A stretch of DNA of 64,000 bases from contig WACJ01000528.1 in NCBI GenBank assembly GCA_008973525.1, forward strand, positions 806,001 through 870,000, given 5' to 3'. Shown piece by piece: positions 23,401 through 37,000 of the stretch. The stretch is from Stenopsyche tienmushanensis (Eukaryota; Arthropoda; Insecta; Trichoptera; Stenopsychidae). The position numbers and the translations under genes are program-made. Each line of letters opens with the position of its first letter. The first letter of the stretch is position 1. The notes under the pieces were generated by a model. The model searched no databases and was not told the DNA's origin. It saw only the letters and a list, made by a program, of their open reading frames with translations.

Positions 23401-25148
23401 TTTCCAGCTTAAACTTATAGAGGTCAACTTTGATGTGTCTATTTCCGGTGTAGACAATAAAAACTGTACAATTCTTAGAACAAACGTTGGGACATTCAAT
23501 GCACCATATGGTTCTAAATTCGTCATGCTATCCAAAGGCATTTAAATGATCACGCATATGTATAACGGGTGCTTATATAAGTAAGATCGGAGCATTTTAT
23601 AAATCGTTTAGCATACTAAAAATAATTTAGATTATTACGCCAAATCAATCATGCGTCGTAATTTAACATTTGAATAACAAAAACGTCACATTTTTATATA
23701 GATCTTTCAAAAAAAAAAAACGTATGCAGATGCTACTTTTTAAGACGATTTCGTTTCATAGTAAGTAGGAGATTGTCTTCTATTTAAGAAATTTGATATG
23801 ATTCTACAGCTGTTCGTCCTTTTGTCTTCGAATTTCAACGAATTATACAAACAATATAAAAGGTGCATCCGAGCTTTTTAATACTAAAAAACTCATCGAT
23901 AAAAAAATATATAAATCAATTCGAATACTGAAAAATCAAAGACGATATTATTTTTTGAGATTCAATTATTATCCATGCAATATTACATAATGTATATGTT
24001 TCGAAGACATCGATCTTAAGCTGTCAAATCCAGTCCATAAAGCCCTCATCGACAATAGTTGACAATCTCAAACCCACGCTATTGAGCAATCAAACCCGCC
24101 ATCCATTGATAATGCGAATCGCTAAATAAATTTCCTTAGATATATCAAATTGTGCTTAAATCTTCTTTGAATTACTTAACAACATAAGGCAGATTTCGTC
24201 CATTTTTTTAAGGTATGCCAGTGAATTGGGTCCCTAATTTAAACTTAATCTCTTTGTTAAACCGTCATTTTGGAGGGCGCGTGGCATTATTTTTTTCCGA
24301 AAGACAGCAGCAGATCGATCATCCCTTTGTTGTCGGGGTGGAAACAAAAATTGATTGCTGCTACCTGAGAGGTCTTCGAAGAGTTTGTTTATGTACGTAA
24401 CACGATATTTAGTAATTTTTGTGGGCTTTTAAGATCAATCCGATTCTTCTCGGGGCAAACAACATGTGGACGAAGCTAAGAATTGCGGTTTTTTTTTGTT
24501 GATCGGATCGTACGAATTTAATAGTGCAATAAACGAAGACTATTCATCTTCATTGTGCGGATCCTTTATGAATTCAAAGATCCTTAACAAAATATAATAT
24601 ATTAATTTTAATTCAATATGTCGAATGAATATATGATGCATCAAATGACATGTTCAAAATTGAATGTTTTGTATTATTATAATTGATTATATTTATGCTA
24701 GATTATTTTTAATTTTTCTCAATGCAATTATATTTCAATATTCGCAAAAAATCATATTACACTTACTGACAATCATATATATTTAATATAATACTCAATG
24801 CTAATAATGATCTAAGATTAGAGAGGAATTAATGTCAATTATATTAATAAATTTGGTCCATTCACACACTTTTAATAAACATGTTTTTATGCAATTAGTA
24901 TGTATCTGCTTAAAACGAGACAATGACAACAGGAATTACGTTACATACATGCATTTATTGCATTTAATGCACATGACCGTGAAAATTGTATCGATTTTGA
25001 ATAGTTCCAATGCAGTTAATATGCAATTACAGGGAGAATGTGCTAATATTTATATAGCCGCTACGCTGTAACTAAATAGTACCAACGTGCGATGATTTAC
25101 CAAACATAATGGTTTTATAATTTAAACCGCCCTTCGATAAATACAATT
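20481..25148. other. mostly AT-rich non-coding stretch
   Basis: No gene can be supported. More balanced blocks at 21730-22030, 22810-23240 and 24200-24400 each carry open frames (up to 100 codons at 23243-23545) with no recognised domain. Their compositional contrast with the flanks suggests conserved regulatory DNA rather than coding sequence. Confidence 0.4.
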
Positions 25149-25463
25149 GTGGTGTTTGGGAGTAATTATTCGGTCGGTTGGGCGGCACATGGGGGCATCA
25201 TTACGCGAAAGGCGAGTTTAGGGGGTGGGTTGGGCGGTTTGAGCGGAATATGGGCACGGGGCGTCAGGATGCCTAACATACCTCACAGATCATCAGTGTC
25301 AATTGCAAATGCCAAAATACCGTTGTCCATTACCGAAGTCATCATCGCTAAGCAAGGATTCATCGGACGTCCTGCTGTGCAAGATATATGCAATGAACTT
25401 GTCCATGGACGAACAGCACAATCGAAGATTGTACTGATTTTAGCCAAGTACTGCAAGAATTGA
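25149..25463 (+). other. unassigned open frame in a balanced block
   Basis: Stop-free for about 104 codons; the first ATG in frame is at 25269-25271, giving about 64 codons. The N-terminal part is translated from a G-rich stretch and is Gly-rich. The C-terminal part has even composition. No domain, signal peptide or splice border was recognised. Coding status is open. Confidence 0.18.
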
Positions 25464-26640
25464 TATTATCTACGTGAGCTATCAAAAATTTCTATTACCA
25501 TATAGCATTTCTATTATTTATATATATTTTTATAGCCAATAAATAATCAATTAATCTCAGACGTCTATTTGCGACAAAACTTTGAACTTGAATTGGGAAA
25601 CTTCTAAATCTCGTACATTCGTCGACTTGTGAGCGCTTCGAGTTAAATTAGTTGAATTCTTGACAAACCGCTAGTTTAACTTAAACTTGTTCCAAGAATC
25701 CGATGGCTGTTTTTTGTTAATTAATTCGCATCGGTCTTCATATACATACACGAACACACCCAAAAGAGGAGGGTCGTATTTTCCAGTAACCGTTTTGTAA
25801 CTTAACGAAGCTGCACCAAGACCATAAGGCACTGTTTCATCGACATACCGGAAATAAAATATGTTAGAATATGCCGACAGGACATAAGAGCAAGGGCCTG
25901 AGTATGAGGAGTAAACTAATTGTACACAAAAGCCAGGTGGTAGTTTTTTACCCCGAACCGATCAAAATAAATAACGCTTTCCAAATGCAATTATTTGTTT
26001 TAATGTATGGAATACCACGAAGTCGTTTAAATGTGCAAGATTATGAATAACATTGTCAATTCATATTTCAACCCTTATCAATATCGAAATGTGCAGAATT
26101 TCTTTGCAGCTGCATTCAAATGTGTTTCACTTTCACCCTTCTTCATCTTTTGTTTGATTTCTATGACTTGAGCATTTGCCAACTGTTAATTCGAGCAGAT
26201 GTCATCTGGATCCATCGACGACATCGATACGACATTCGACAATTAATGCAGATGATCCATGCGATTTTTCGCCGCCATAAGTACTCAAATTAGAACCAAA
26301 AAGACCCCCTTCGTGTTGATAATTTAATAACGGGATGAAAAGAAAATATTAAGGCCATCAAATGTTTGCGGGTGGGACCGGGATGCTCCTCCCTATGGGA
26401 AAATCGTCGATTATAGCACACCCCATGGGACATCAATACACACTTATTATTAAGCCGCAAATTAAATACATAAATTAAATTATTTTTGCAAGTCTTACAG
26501 AAATATGCCATATTTAACCCCCGGAGATGGCAAAAAAATCAGAAACCAAAAAGATTTATTATCGAAATCGCTCTGACGTTTCCACATGTAATATGTGTAT
26601 AGTAAAAAAAATAACGCATAAGTAATTGTATGATTATGTT
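25464..26640. other. AT-rich non-coding stretch
   Basis: I see nothing in it beyond scattered TAATTA-type homeodomain-like hexamers expected in AT-rich DNA. Confidence 0.45.
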
Positions 26641-26646
26641 CACTAT

Positions 26647-26716
26647 CATAAAATGCCAAACGCGTGCGCACCTGGCACGCCTCAGTCGCGTGTTGCCAGT
26701 GGCGTCACGTTTTATG
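26647..26716. other. GC-rich imperfect stem-loop
   Basis: Outer arms CATAAAA (26647-26653) and TTTTATG (26710-26716) enclose a GC-rich interior whose inner arms CTGGCA (26672-26677) and TGCCAG (26694-26699) pair, with CGC/GCG stacking inside. Length of about 70 nt is in the range of a microRNA precursor or structured RNA, but I recognise no known mature microRNA, and large internal loops separate the arms. Confidence 0.3.
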
Positions 26717-27114
26717 TGATTAAGTTTAGAATAACATATATTTTTTAAGCTCTAATTATTTAGTTGATTAATAACATAATTAGTATTTTAAGATGCTAAT
26801 TAATCAGTTAAATGCTGCCATGGTTGTGTATCCATATTGTTTCAAAATAAAATTAGCAAAGAATCATGGACGATCCCATGTCTGGGTTATCTACAAAAAT
26901 ATTTAAACATGACAGATGTCACAGATTGGATATATTTGTTCAATGCATTTGACTGATTGATGATATTTTACTGTTATTTTAGGACCCATTTGAATTCATA
27001 TCGATACAAAAATGTATGCTATTTATTATGAAAGTGGAAAGAACCATTTAAAGTATTAAAAATAATGTTTTCGTAATCAGTGTAAAATATAAAGTAAGAC
27101 TTGTTTCTTAAAAC

Positions 27115-27145
27115 AACACACACATATATATATATATATATATAC
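27115..27145. repeat. compound (AC)n(AT)n microsatellite
   Basis: A short AC run passes directly into about twelve AT dinucleotides. It is simple sequence with no functional implication. Confidence 0.9.
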
Positions 27146-27946
27146 TTTTTTACACATTCATAATAGCCGGCCAATTATATGAAGGTAATGAATTTTAGAC
27201 TTAGAGAAGGCGAACCATTTTTTCTTAAGCTCGACTTTTACTGCATATTTTTTCAACGAGCAAATATTTTTTCATTTTTTATTAAGTCGAAAATTCATCA
27301 TATTTATATTGAATGTCCCCGATTTATGCAAATTTGAATTCACGTTTTCGCGTTTTAAAAGCTGTTTTATTTTTTAAATAATTACATGTCATATATTAAT
27401 CTTTAACGTATATAATTTTCGTCTGTATATAAATTGAATTTGATACCTAATAAATGCTGAGTCGTAAATGAGTTTGATTTTTTAAGAAGCATTTAATGGT
27501 TTTAATCTAAACATAAGGTATATCTAGGTATGTCTATTAGATATATCTAAGAGTCGTATGTTAATGGTTAAGATATGAAGAGAGAAAAGAGGATAAATAA
27601 ATACTTCAAGGACTATTATCTTTATGATTTTTTAAGCTAACGAGTATTGATTACATATGATCGCATAAAACGGGGACAAACTGTATTGTTATATAAATTA
27701 CAATTATTAACATACATGAATATGAAATGAACTTATTTTTGTATTAAATTAGACTAAATCCGCATAAGACATATTTAACATAAGATTTAAGCGAAACGAA
27801 ATATGATTATTTCATATTCTTGTATGATTTTTTAATAAGATAATTAGTAAATTATTTATTATATTAAATTTAGAAATAATTTTAACCTGGAACAATTAAT
27901 TTATCTTAGTTAGGCTCAAACAAACGACCTTTCACTGTTCAGGCAC
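27146..27946. other. AT-rich non-coding stretch
   Basis: Nothing seen apart from a small cluster of TCTA/TAGA repeats at 27515-27555 (GGTATATCTAGGTATGTCTA and its partial inversion). Confidence 0.45.
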
Positions 27947-27950
27947 TTAA

Positions 27951-28231
27951 CACATTCCCGCCCGATTACGCATATGTGTGTTTATCGGATACTATCGGTA
28001 GTCGCGAAAGACGCATTTGTACGTCTTTAGCCATTATATACTACATAAAAACCTTGATTTAATCATTATATTCTATAAATTATAAAATATATTTTATCAC
28101 GCTGGTACGTATAGCACAGTTTAAAAACCTTTACAATATTTACATATTTTTATGCAATGAAATGTTCTAAACATTTTTACTAGCTAAAAAGTTTTTTTCT
28201 AATATGCTAAACGTAACTAGGGGGGAATGTG
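27951..28231. mobile_element. TTAA-flanked MITE (piggyBac-type), family 2
   Basis: A 281-bp element is flanked by TTAA at 27947-27950 and 28232-28235. The ends are inverted repeats: CACATTCCCGCCCGATTACG on the left, CACATTCCCCCCTAGTTACG on the right (16 of 20 identical). The interior is AT-rich and has no transposase frame. A GC-richer subterminal part on the left (GTAGTCGCGAAAGACGC) may hold transposase-binding sequence. Such structure is expected of a non-autonomous piggyBac-superfamily element. It belongs to a different family from the 11776-12262 element. Confidence 0.7.
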
Positions 28232-28235
28232 TTAA

Positions 28236-31170
28236 TTTAATAACATAGCTATAAGACTTTTATTCATTCAGATTCAATTTTATTACATTTTTTTCTTTAA
28301 GGGATTTTTTCAGGTTTAGCTATTAATAATGTAGAAAGAGTTAAAAATACTGCTTTAAAGTGCATTTTATTAATTCAACATACGTTTTTTAATTGTTTTT
28401 ATTATTCAATCATTATAAGTGGAAACGTCGTCCAGAGAGCGGGGGTGTTATAGTGATTTTCTCAGATGATTTTTTTGCTTTAAAAATCATTTTTATAATT
28501 AATTGAAAGAAAAAAGCCATTAATTTAAGCCAAATTAATCTAGTGGATCGTTAAAAAAATAACTGTAGTGATTTCACGAGGAGTCTCTGTCCTTTTCTGG
28601 TCACAAAGCAACTGCACTTTCAAGTTTAGCTGCAGCTAAAAAGTATTGAAGCCAGTTTGGTCGTAGCCGGAATGATTCGAATCCGCCGGTGGCATCTGCA
28701 CATTCGCACCCTCCGAGTAAGTGCTGCCACCCGTAAGATGGATGCCCCAAAAGAGGGGGGAGAAATGCAGTCATTAATACACCGCATTCAATTTCATACC
28801 CGTGATTTGATTTGAAAGAGGTCTGCGCGAGTGCCCTTATCTCGTTTCCGAACATTATTACAACGAAAATATTTTCGACTGTCACAATCGAGTCTGGCGA
28901 TGGCTATCGATAATATGCCATCTCGTTATTCGACCGCCATTAATTCAAAGGAAGTCATAATCACGAGGAATAATGATGCAGAGAAAAATAAATCATGAGA
29001 TGTGATGCAATCGAGGTCAGCTTTTAATGGCAATATAATTAATTTTAATGAGCGGTTACGTGCAAGTCGGGCTTAGGAATTTGTCACGTGACGCTATAGG
29101 ATTTAGATTCTTAAAAACGTCGTACAGGTGTGCTAAAGTCGCGGCGATGATTGCTAATCGTCCAATAATCGTGTCCACGGCGGTCATTTATTGGTCATTG
29201 TTAAACTGGTGGGAGGACAAATCCCACCAATCCTCGTTCTACAAGAACATAGCGTGAAGGAATTCAATGCAAGCTTTTATTACAACAAACCTATTAGCGG
29301 GTGTACCTTCGCGGGATCGTTACTTATTAACACCTCAAACTCCACACGCAAGATTTAAAAAATCATAAACATAAAAATGGTCTAATATTAATCAATTGTT
29401 AATTACAACTTGATATACGAAAACACCATCACTACTAACCCATTTATTAACATTTTGCATACAACGTTTTTTATTGATATTTTAACGTTATACGAAAAAA
29501 TTCTTAAGTGACACACGCGCGATGTTGTAATAATATATAATATTTTTAAAATTGATATAAGATAGATAAGAATATATATGGTGTGTAAATAATTATAAGC
29601 GAGTATTTAGATATGAAAAACCTATCCAAAAGATGCCAAACGGAAGCAAAGTCACAACAATGTTTGCAATGCGCACTTGAATCTTTAAATACAGACCAAA
29701 TAAGCCAAAAAACAGCATAAAAATGGATTTCACCTGGCATTGTTGATCGAACAAAGATGTGTTACAGACTTTATTATTGAATCTGTATTTTTAGAATAAC
29801 TGCATTATTAAAGCGGTGTTTGCAGTAATTGTATTGCAAAATGAATATATGTATTTTTAGCATAAAAATAATTGTGTACATTATTACTCAAAAATGTCGA
29901 TTAAAAATAAAAATACTAAAAACATTTAATTTACCTCGATTTATGTTTGAGAAGCACTGAATAATTCATCAAAGAAGCTGGTTATATTATTAATTTTTAG
30001 GTATGCGGAACCTCTTTCCTGACTATGATTATTTTGTACGGTTGTCTCTTATCATTTTTAAAAAAAATATCGTAAATCCTACTGATAAATTCATTGATCA
30101 GTATATTCATAGAAAATTAGATTAAAAGTACTGTACTATTGAAACATGTAGATTCAGAAAGAATATATGAATTAAAATATATTTGATCCGATTCCTGATT
30201 TTGAAAAATCATCTTATGTTTAAAAAAAAATGCATTATTAACTGTCACAGATCTAAAATATACGAGAAATCAAAAATATGAACGTCTATGATCACCTAAA
30301 TTTGTTGAGATGATGAAAAATACAATTATATTCTGGTATAGAACCAAAAAAATACATTACGAACTCTAATAAGAACTAACCCACTATCTTAATCTCGCAA
30401 TCACAGTTTTAAAATACATATTCGCTATGAAAAACCATACCAAAAATCAATTGTCTCCCATAAAAGGAATTGTTAAAAACCACTTCAATGACATTTTTGA
30501 TTTTAACATTATTGTATTTTTTGTAATAAGACATTGAATCATTCTTTGCTTGTGCATGTGATAAATTTTTGATGCATGTTTATGTGAATTGAGATTATTT
30601 CTTGTATTTCCAGAAATAGTGTTCTTCGTGATCTCCAAGAATCAATGATCGACGACAAACGAAGCAGATTTGCGGCAGAATCTTGGGTTTCGGCATCGAT
30701 CTTCTACCCCTAATGAATAGTGGTAATAAGCCATATTACTGTGACGATGTTGAAGTAATTTCATGCGATTGTATTGTGAAGTTATGGAAAAAAATCGCGT
30801 TTCATTCGACGTTGGAGGCATTCAAATAACTATCCAACAGCAAGATCACAATCGTCAGGGAAGGCCATAAAACGGCGCACGTAAGGCACAGTACAAAAGT
30901 ACTATATGCAATAGAACTCGGTCAGTGCATTAATTCTATCCTCACAGATTTCGTGACACAGGATAGAAAAGCTTTTATATCGGACAACTTTATCTAATCA
31001 CATGTAAACTCGTTTTATTTTATCGATAGTAGCAACAAAAGCAGCGATATTGATTATCGCTTACGCGAACAGAACGCTTCTATTCTTTAAGCGCTTGCGG
31101 CATTGTTTTTTCAACGTATTCAATGAATAATCTATTATTTTGCCCCATTTAATGCTTTATTGTCATTTGC
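28236..31170. other. non-coding stretch with one regulatory-looking block
   Basis: 28560-29270 is clearly more balanced than its surroundings, contains several TAATTA/TAAT homeodomain-like sites (28995-29050) and open but unrecognised frames on both strands (28601-28885 minus, 29048-29257 plus). This is the composition I would expect of a conserved enhancer. The rest is AT-rich and empty. Confidence 0.35.
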
Positions 31171-31172
31171 AG

Positions 31173-31274
31173 GGTTCAACAAAGAAGTGTTAGATCATCA
31201 GTTCAATGAATTTGAGACACAAGATGCTCCATCGTTATTGGTTTTCCAGAATTTAAAGTGTTTTGATAAGTGAT
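31173..31274 (+). other. possible short exon after a good acceptor
   Basis: A pyrimidine-rich acceptor (TTTATTGTCATTTGCAG) is followed by about 32 open codons with ordinary amino-acid composition (FNKEVLDHQFNEFE…), closed by TGA. No family is recognised. It may be chance, a decayed exon or a UTR exon. Confidence 0.18.
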
Positions 31275-31402
31275 TTGTATTATATGAGAGTGACGTGGAT
31301 TTATTTATGAATTGCTATCGAGTTACCGCATTGCAAATTACATATGTAGATCGTCGATGACGACGTCCTCGATGTAAGTCATTATGTTTTTATTCATAAT
31401 GG

Positions 31403-31609
31403 ATGCTTTTTCCAGGTGTTTATAAGTCTATTTTCCCGGTCAGTGACACTGAGCAGGTTCTGCGGCCCCATCGCCGACAATTGACCGGAAGTGACCACCT
31501 ATGGATGATGGTGACGGCTCAAACGGAAGCTGCCGGACGGAACTACACGTGTACTCGATTGCATGACGGATATCGACTCGATCGTTGGAAAATCGCATCG
31601 TCATCTTAA
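31403..31609 (+). other. unassigned open frame following an acceptor-like site
   Basis: The frame is 68 codons from ATG 31403. CTTTTTCCAG (31406-31415) would also serve as an acceptor for the same phase. The translation is well mixed, and the DNA is balanced in composition. A donor-like GAT|GTAAGT lies just upstream at 31374, leaving too short a gap (about 42 nt) for a normal intron. No recognised domain. Confidence 0.2.
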
Positions 31610-34035
31610 ATTTCGAGCAAGTATATTATTAAATTTTTCAGCGACGGCGTGATTTAATTTCGTCTCATGGATGCGCTCATCGGATGCATTACGCACACTA
31701 TGTGAAAATGCACGCTTTCAAGTTGACTAATTACGGCGCATTACGAAAGCTTTTCATTTTACTAATCGTCTTAAAGCTACGTACGTCTCTGATGTAAGAG
31801 CTCCTCTTTTGCATGTAGATGAGGCTGCACTTTTTCTCCTCAAATATGGATACAGCAAACAGGATAAGAACGTACCGATTGCAGTATGCTATACTAAAAT
31901 GGAGCGAATCATTAACATTTAGGCAAAGCTAAAAGTAATGTCATATTTTGCATCATAATCCTTTATAAGAACTAAATTGCCCCATAAAGTACTCGTATCT
32001 CGATTCCCAATAAAAATGTATGATTTAATGAACAAGAATGATTAGGTCATATAAAAATCACAAAAAGTTAGGATGGATGTTATCATTGCTCAAATGAAAA
32101 ATAATCGGCAGAAGTTGCAATCAAATCGATTGATTGATTGATTTCAAAATATGTATTTTTTTACTCTGATCTTTAATTCAATAATAATTTATTCCTATGC
32201 AGTAAAATTGAATTGAATAGATTTTAAATTCGACAAAACTGTTCCTCCCATCTCGAGGGGTGGAATTAATTTCTTCCGCCCGAGACTCGTTCGCCGAGAA
32301 TTGTACTCTGTTTCAGGCGTTTGTTTCATCTTGCCGTAATCTCATTCTTCATACTTGGTGACATACCTGTTGGGGGTTTATCCACGGAGAAGCGGCTCCT
32401 GTTTCAGTTTTTAATCGCATCTGAAACCTTTGGAAGTAAAATCGTTTGCACCCTTGAAATGTTCTGAAAGGAATGGCTGCCAACATCACCTGTGAGCACA
32501 ACGCTTCCTTTCAAACGTGACGTTAAAAACTACCTCCTCCATTGTAAAGATGGATATTTTTTTATCTTCTCCCTCATCTCTCTTAGTCACACTGACAAAA
32601 GTGCTGAAATTTCTGCACATTAACGCCGCATGATGAATTTATTTCAGGATATCGTATAATAATTGATTTCGACTAATTCAAACTCCGACAATATATATCC
32701 AATTATAAAAATTAATATTCTGAAATTTAAATCAATCAAATCAGCATCTGAAAAATTACTGTTAATATCAATTTTGTAAATATAATTTAGTTAAGTATTG
32801 GGTCGCTTATATGAGACATATCGAAAAATGTGATGCGCGATATTGAAATATTTTTTATGTGTTTAGATGAAAGCATAAATTATTCAAATGTGAAGATGAT
32901 TTTTTTTTAATATGTGACGTATTTTTTCAGCATAAATATACTATGCTTCAGCTGGAAAAAATTAGACGCGCCGTCACTGCATTCATGTGTCGGCATATGC
33001 AATTTTGTCTTCCCGGTTCAAAGAAAAACTCAATGTAGAAGAGATTGAGCGTGAAAAGAAGAGAGAGGAGTAGTTATACGATATATAAATATCCGCATAA
33101 AAAGGAGCGAGCTGCCGTAACATCATTAAGGACTTTCCACGTTTCGACTTGTATGAAAAATGTACGAATTTAATAAACAAATCGAGGATTGGTCACGCAT
33201 TATATCGTAGTGGAATTTTATGTGAGTTATCTTGTTCTTTGATTTGCAGCATTTTTAAGTCCTTCCTGCTTCCGTTCCTGTTACATTGAGATAAGTGATT
33301 TATCAAACTTCTTTTAGGCTCAGAAACGTTTCGACACAGTATAAATGAAGCCAATTAGAAGGCACATTTTGAATGCCGCAACTTAGAAAATACGGTAAAA
33401 TATAGATATTTCAAACAAATATTCTTAAGTCAATATTTAACACAACAATGACATGTTGAATTTCATCTATGGATTTATATTTTTTAGAATACATCTTCGT
33501 CTTTCAATTTAAAAAGTCAAATACGAATCGCTAAATATAATTTGAGATGATTTTTCTCGTGCACAAAAAATTGATAGAAAAAGATTGGACAATCCTAATA
33601 TGACTTAGCGTTTGCCCGGAAATGGTTGACTTTCAGATTCTGATAAAGGGGCAAATTTAACCCACGCTTTTTCTTATCTACAAGGATAATACAAATGGAG
33701 CCAAAGCAGTAACACTTCAAGATAACAGAATTCACAAAAAAATCATATAATTGTTGAAAAATATTATTTTATCACAAGAAAACATCCGTATGTTGAGTGT
33801 TGCTATTGATAAATTCATGAAATATAATTCTTAATGAACTGCAATTTAATTTATCAATTGACGAATAAAATTCGCCAATCTGCCCGACACAAAGGAAATG
33901 GTGTTGAGCGCTCAAAGTTTTAAAGGAAAACTTTCTTAAAACAATGCCGAAGACTTGCAACAAACTTCCCGACTCGAAAATGCCCTCTCTATAGAGGCAT
34001 CAAATAGTTTAAAGAACAAACTCAGGATATCGGTG
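31610..34035. other. non-coding stretch with balanced block at 32.2-32.6 kb
   Basis: 32245-32600 is more GC-balanced than its flanks and has no long frame. It could be a conserved regulatory element. The remainder is AT-rich and empty. The minus-strand frames at 32983-33180 and 33772-33963 are not recognisable. Confidence 0.4.
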
Positions 34036-34090
34036 TTAATTGCTCAAGTCGTTAGCCTGGTAATCGGTTAACTTGGACGATTGCAATTTC
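34036..34090 (+). repeat. possible tRNA-derived relic
   Basis: A-box-like TTGCTCAAGTCGTTAGCCTGG (34040-34060, read with mismatches) is followed at tRNA-like spacing by a weak B-box (GGACGATTGCAAT). No acceptor stem can be drawn. This is weaker than the other tRNA-like segments. Confidence 0.2.
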
Positions 34091-37000
34091 TTCGAAGAAT
34101 CTTCCTCAAACGACGCGCCGTGGAATGTCACATCATTTCGTCGACTTGTAACGCATACGAAACTGTGATAGTTACGGAACTAAAGCGAATCGTACCGAAA
34201 TATTTTTGCATTGAAGCCTTACCTCAGTCAGGGACATAAAGATCCTACATGAAGACTCCAAGCTGCAATTAACCAGATGATAGAACACCTTAAAAATTAT
34301 CTGAAAACAAAAAAATAGCTATAATATTTTATAGGTTGAATTTGAAAAAAAGAAAGGAAAAAAAGCGTGATGATACATTTAAAATAAAATATTGAAGCGT
34401 AATAAATATACATGATACATTAACTGATGTTTTATTTTCAATATTTTCGATCCTTATACTTTTGTGTGCATAGTTTGCATTGCCATCTATAAGCTGATAG
34501 CGGAACTATTCCGAATAAAAATATACCGGCGTACAAATTCAAAGCTTTTTTTATGGGAATTTGGAATTAATTTTAGCAAAATTGTTTATCATTAAATTGA
34601 AACGTTTACAACGGTCATGACACGTGTTTGTATATACGTCCTAAACAGCTGATCGTTGTACATATTGCCTTGTCAACGTGTCGATCGATTAGTACTAATT
34701 GCCCTTAATGTAGCCAATACAGGTAAACATTTTAGTACAATTGGCGGCTAGATGCATCTAATATGTATACAATGGTTGATTCATGATCCACATTAAACGG
34801 TCGTGCAATCAAGGTCTTGCACATAATTGATCAAGAAATAAATACAATAAACACTTTTTAAGCCCAAATTGCTTCATGTTTTGGTATTAAAAAAAAATTA
34901 AATGTTATCCAGCCTCGTTGTTCATTAGAAAATATGTGTTATATGTTATCAGTAAATTTAAATGTTTAAATATTTGTAAAAAAAAAGAGTATGTAGAGAC
35001 ATCTATGAGTAGCTATATTTTATTGATCGTATTGATAAATTCATTAGTTTAGCAGTTTGCTACTAGATGGCTTTAATAAATTTATTTCCTAATAAAAAAT
35101 TAGGTTTTTATTTTTGAAAATATGCAAAATAAAGCGTTTATGAATTGATTCGATGGTTATAATAATATATATGTAATTCTACCCCACTACTATAAGTTTG
35201 CATGCAGTTTAAAACAATTATTGGTATAAAAAGACTTAGCAGCCGAGGTAAATAAAATTAGCCCCCGGTGTTAATTAGAACATTTACGTGTTCGCACAAA
35301 ATAATTTATTTTCTTTTCTCGTCCCCAAGTACTTTCCCTTTCTTCGTGAACCCGTGTCGTAAGCCTTCCACGCTTCCGGCGATGAAAGCTCAATGCAGGT
35401 AAACGGTGTTAGGCATTTCCTTTCAATGCTAAAACCGTGTTTCTCAATCTTAGTTCGGTTGCAAATATACATAAACAATTAGTTCGAATTTTATCAAATC
35501 AAAAATATTAATGTACTAGAATTAAAACTATTGATATAATGCAATTTGTCATTTAATGTTTGAGGAACAAATTCGCAATTTGATAATGGAACCTGTGAGT
35601 TTTCGTCGTCGGATAATCGTCGGATAAAATGAGCACGATGGAAACATGTCAAAAATGAATTTGGCGAATTAAATGGAGCAAAAGTTTGGGGAATAAATTG
35701 TTTGCGTGCATTTCTTCGGTCTTCGGGGCGAAGTGATGGCAAATCTCCCACCGGAACGGGAAACGTCTAGTTTGTATGGAAGGGCTAAATGGGCGAACCC
35801 TAACCAGTAGGTAAATCACGCAATCGCGGACCATTTGTGGCCGGTTCTATGAAAAAGAAAGCGATTATAGCAAATGTGGACTTGTTTTAACTCCACAAGG
35901 TACAAAGCTTTCGTACGATTATGACTAAAGACATGATAAAGATTTATTCCAAAAACATTTTTAAAAAATCAACTCAAGCTATTAATAAAAAAATATTTTT
36001 ATGTATTCATTTATATAGTAATAATTTGAATATCTATGATTTTTTATACTAAAGAAATTGATTGCGATTATTGTTGAGAGTATTGCTATTATAAATATAT
36101 ATCTATTTAAATAGAAAAATATAAATGCACTATTTATTTACTTATACTAATTTATTACAGCGATATAAAAACATTTATATACTCTAGACACTTTTCTATT
36201 TCTGAATTAACCCAATTGTAATTTTGGCACAAGTATAAATATTTTGAACGCGAAAAATTTTACTAAGGATAAAAATATATGTAAATCTATAGCTTTGGAT
36301 TTATTGTTCACATTAAAAATGAATTTGTTAAAATTGAAGTCCGCTGTGCTGAGAATAAAATCATAATTTTTTGAATGTCATCTATTTGCCGACGGCAAAA
36401 GTTTGGGTGATCATATAAATGCGATCGAATTTACATCTAGCGGTGAGTAGCAAAACTATTGACATTATTGATTTTAATAAGCTTAATCACACACGAATGA
36501 ATTTATTTATTTAATTATATATGAATAATAAAATCACATTTCATGGTATTCATAAAAATAATAAATTGTGGCTGCGTAAAATGATATTTTAAAAGGGATG
36601 ATAAATGTATGGGAATGGGATAAAATAATAATACATAATAAAATAATGTTTTATTCAAATAAAAAAAATAATAAAATACATGTAAGATATAATCTTGAAA
36701 TAATAACATGAGGATAGTAAATAATAAAATTATAAAGAAGATTTGGTGTTGGAATAGCTTGTCTCGAAAGAAATCACAACGAGGCTAAATATCGCCCGAA
36801 GGACCCTACTCTTCTAAAACGTAAAGTAGACGGTAATTACATCTGGACCCCCTAAAGTTTATGGCAAACAATGGTTAGAGTAGAGCTTTCATGCTGCAAA
36901 AAATCTATAAGCCGACATTATAGGATGGAATATGAAACCAACCGTTTTATCGTTTTTTACCGGTGCTCTCACAGTGCGTTTTTTCTTACTTATTATGCAC

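Noticed and set aside
31374..31415. 42-nt intron between GAT|GTAAGT and CTTTTTCCAG
   Set aside because: Too short for a spliceosomal intron in insects, and the upstream frame is already closed by a stop.
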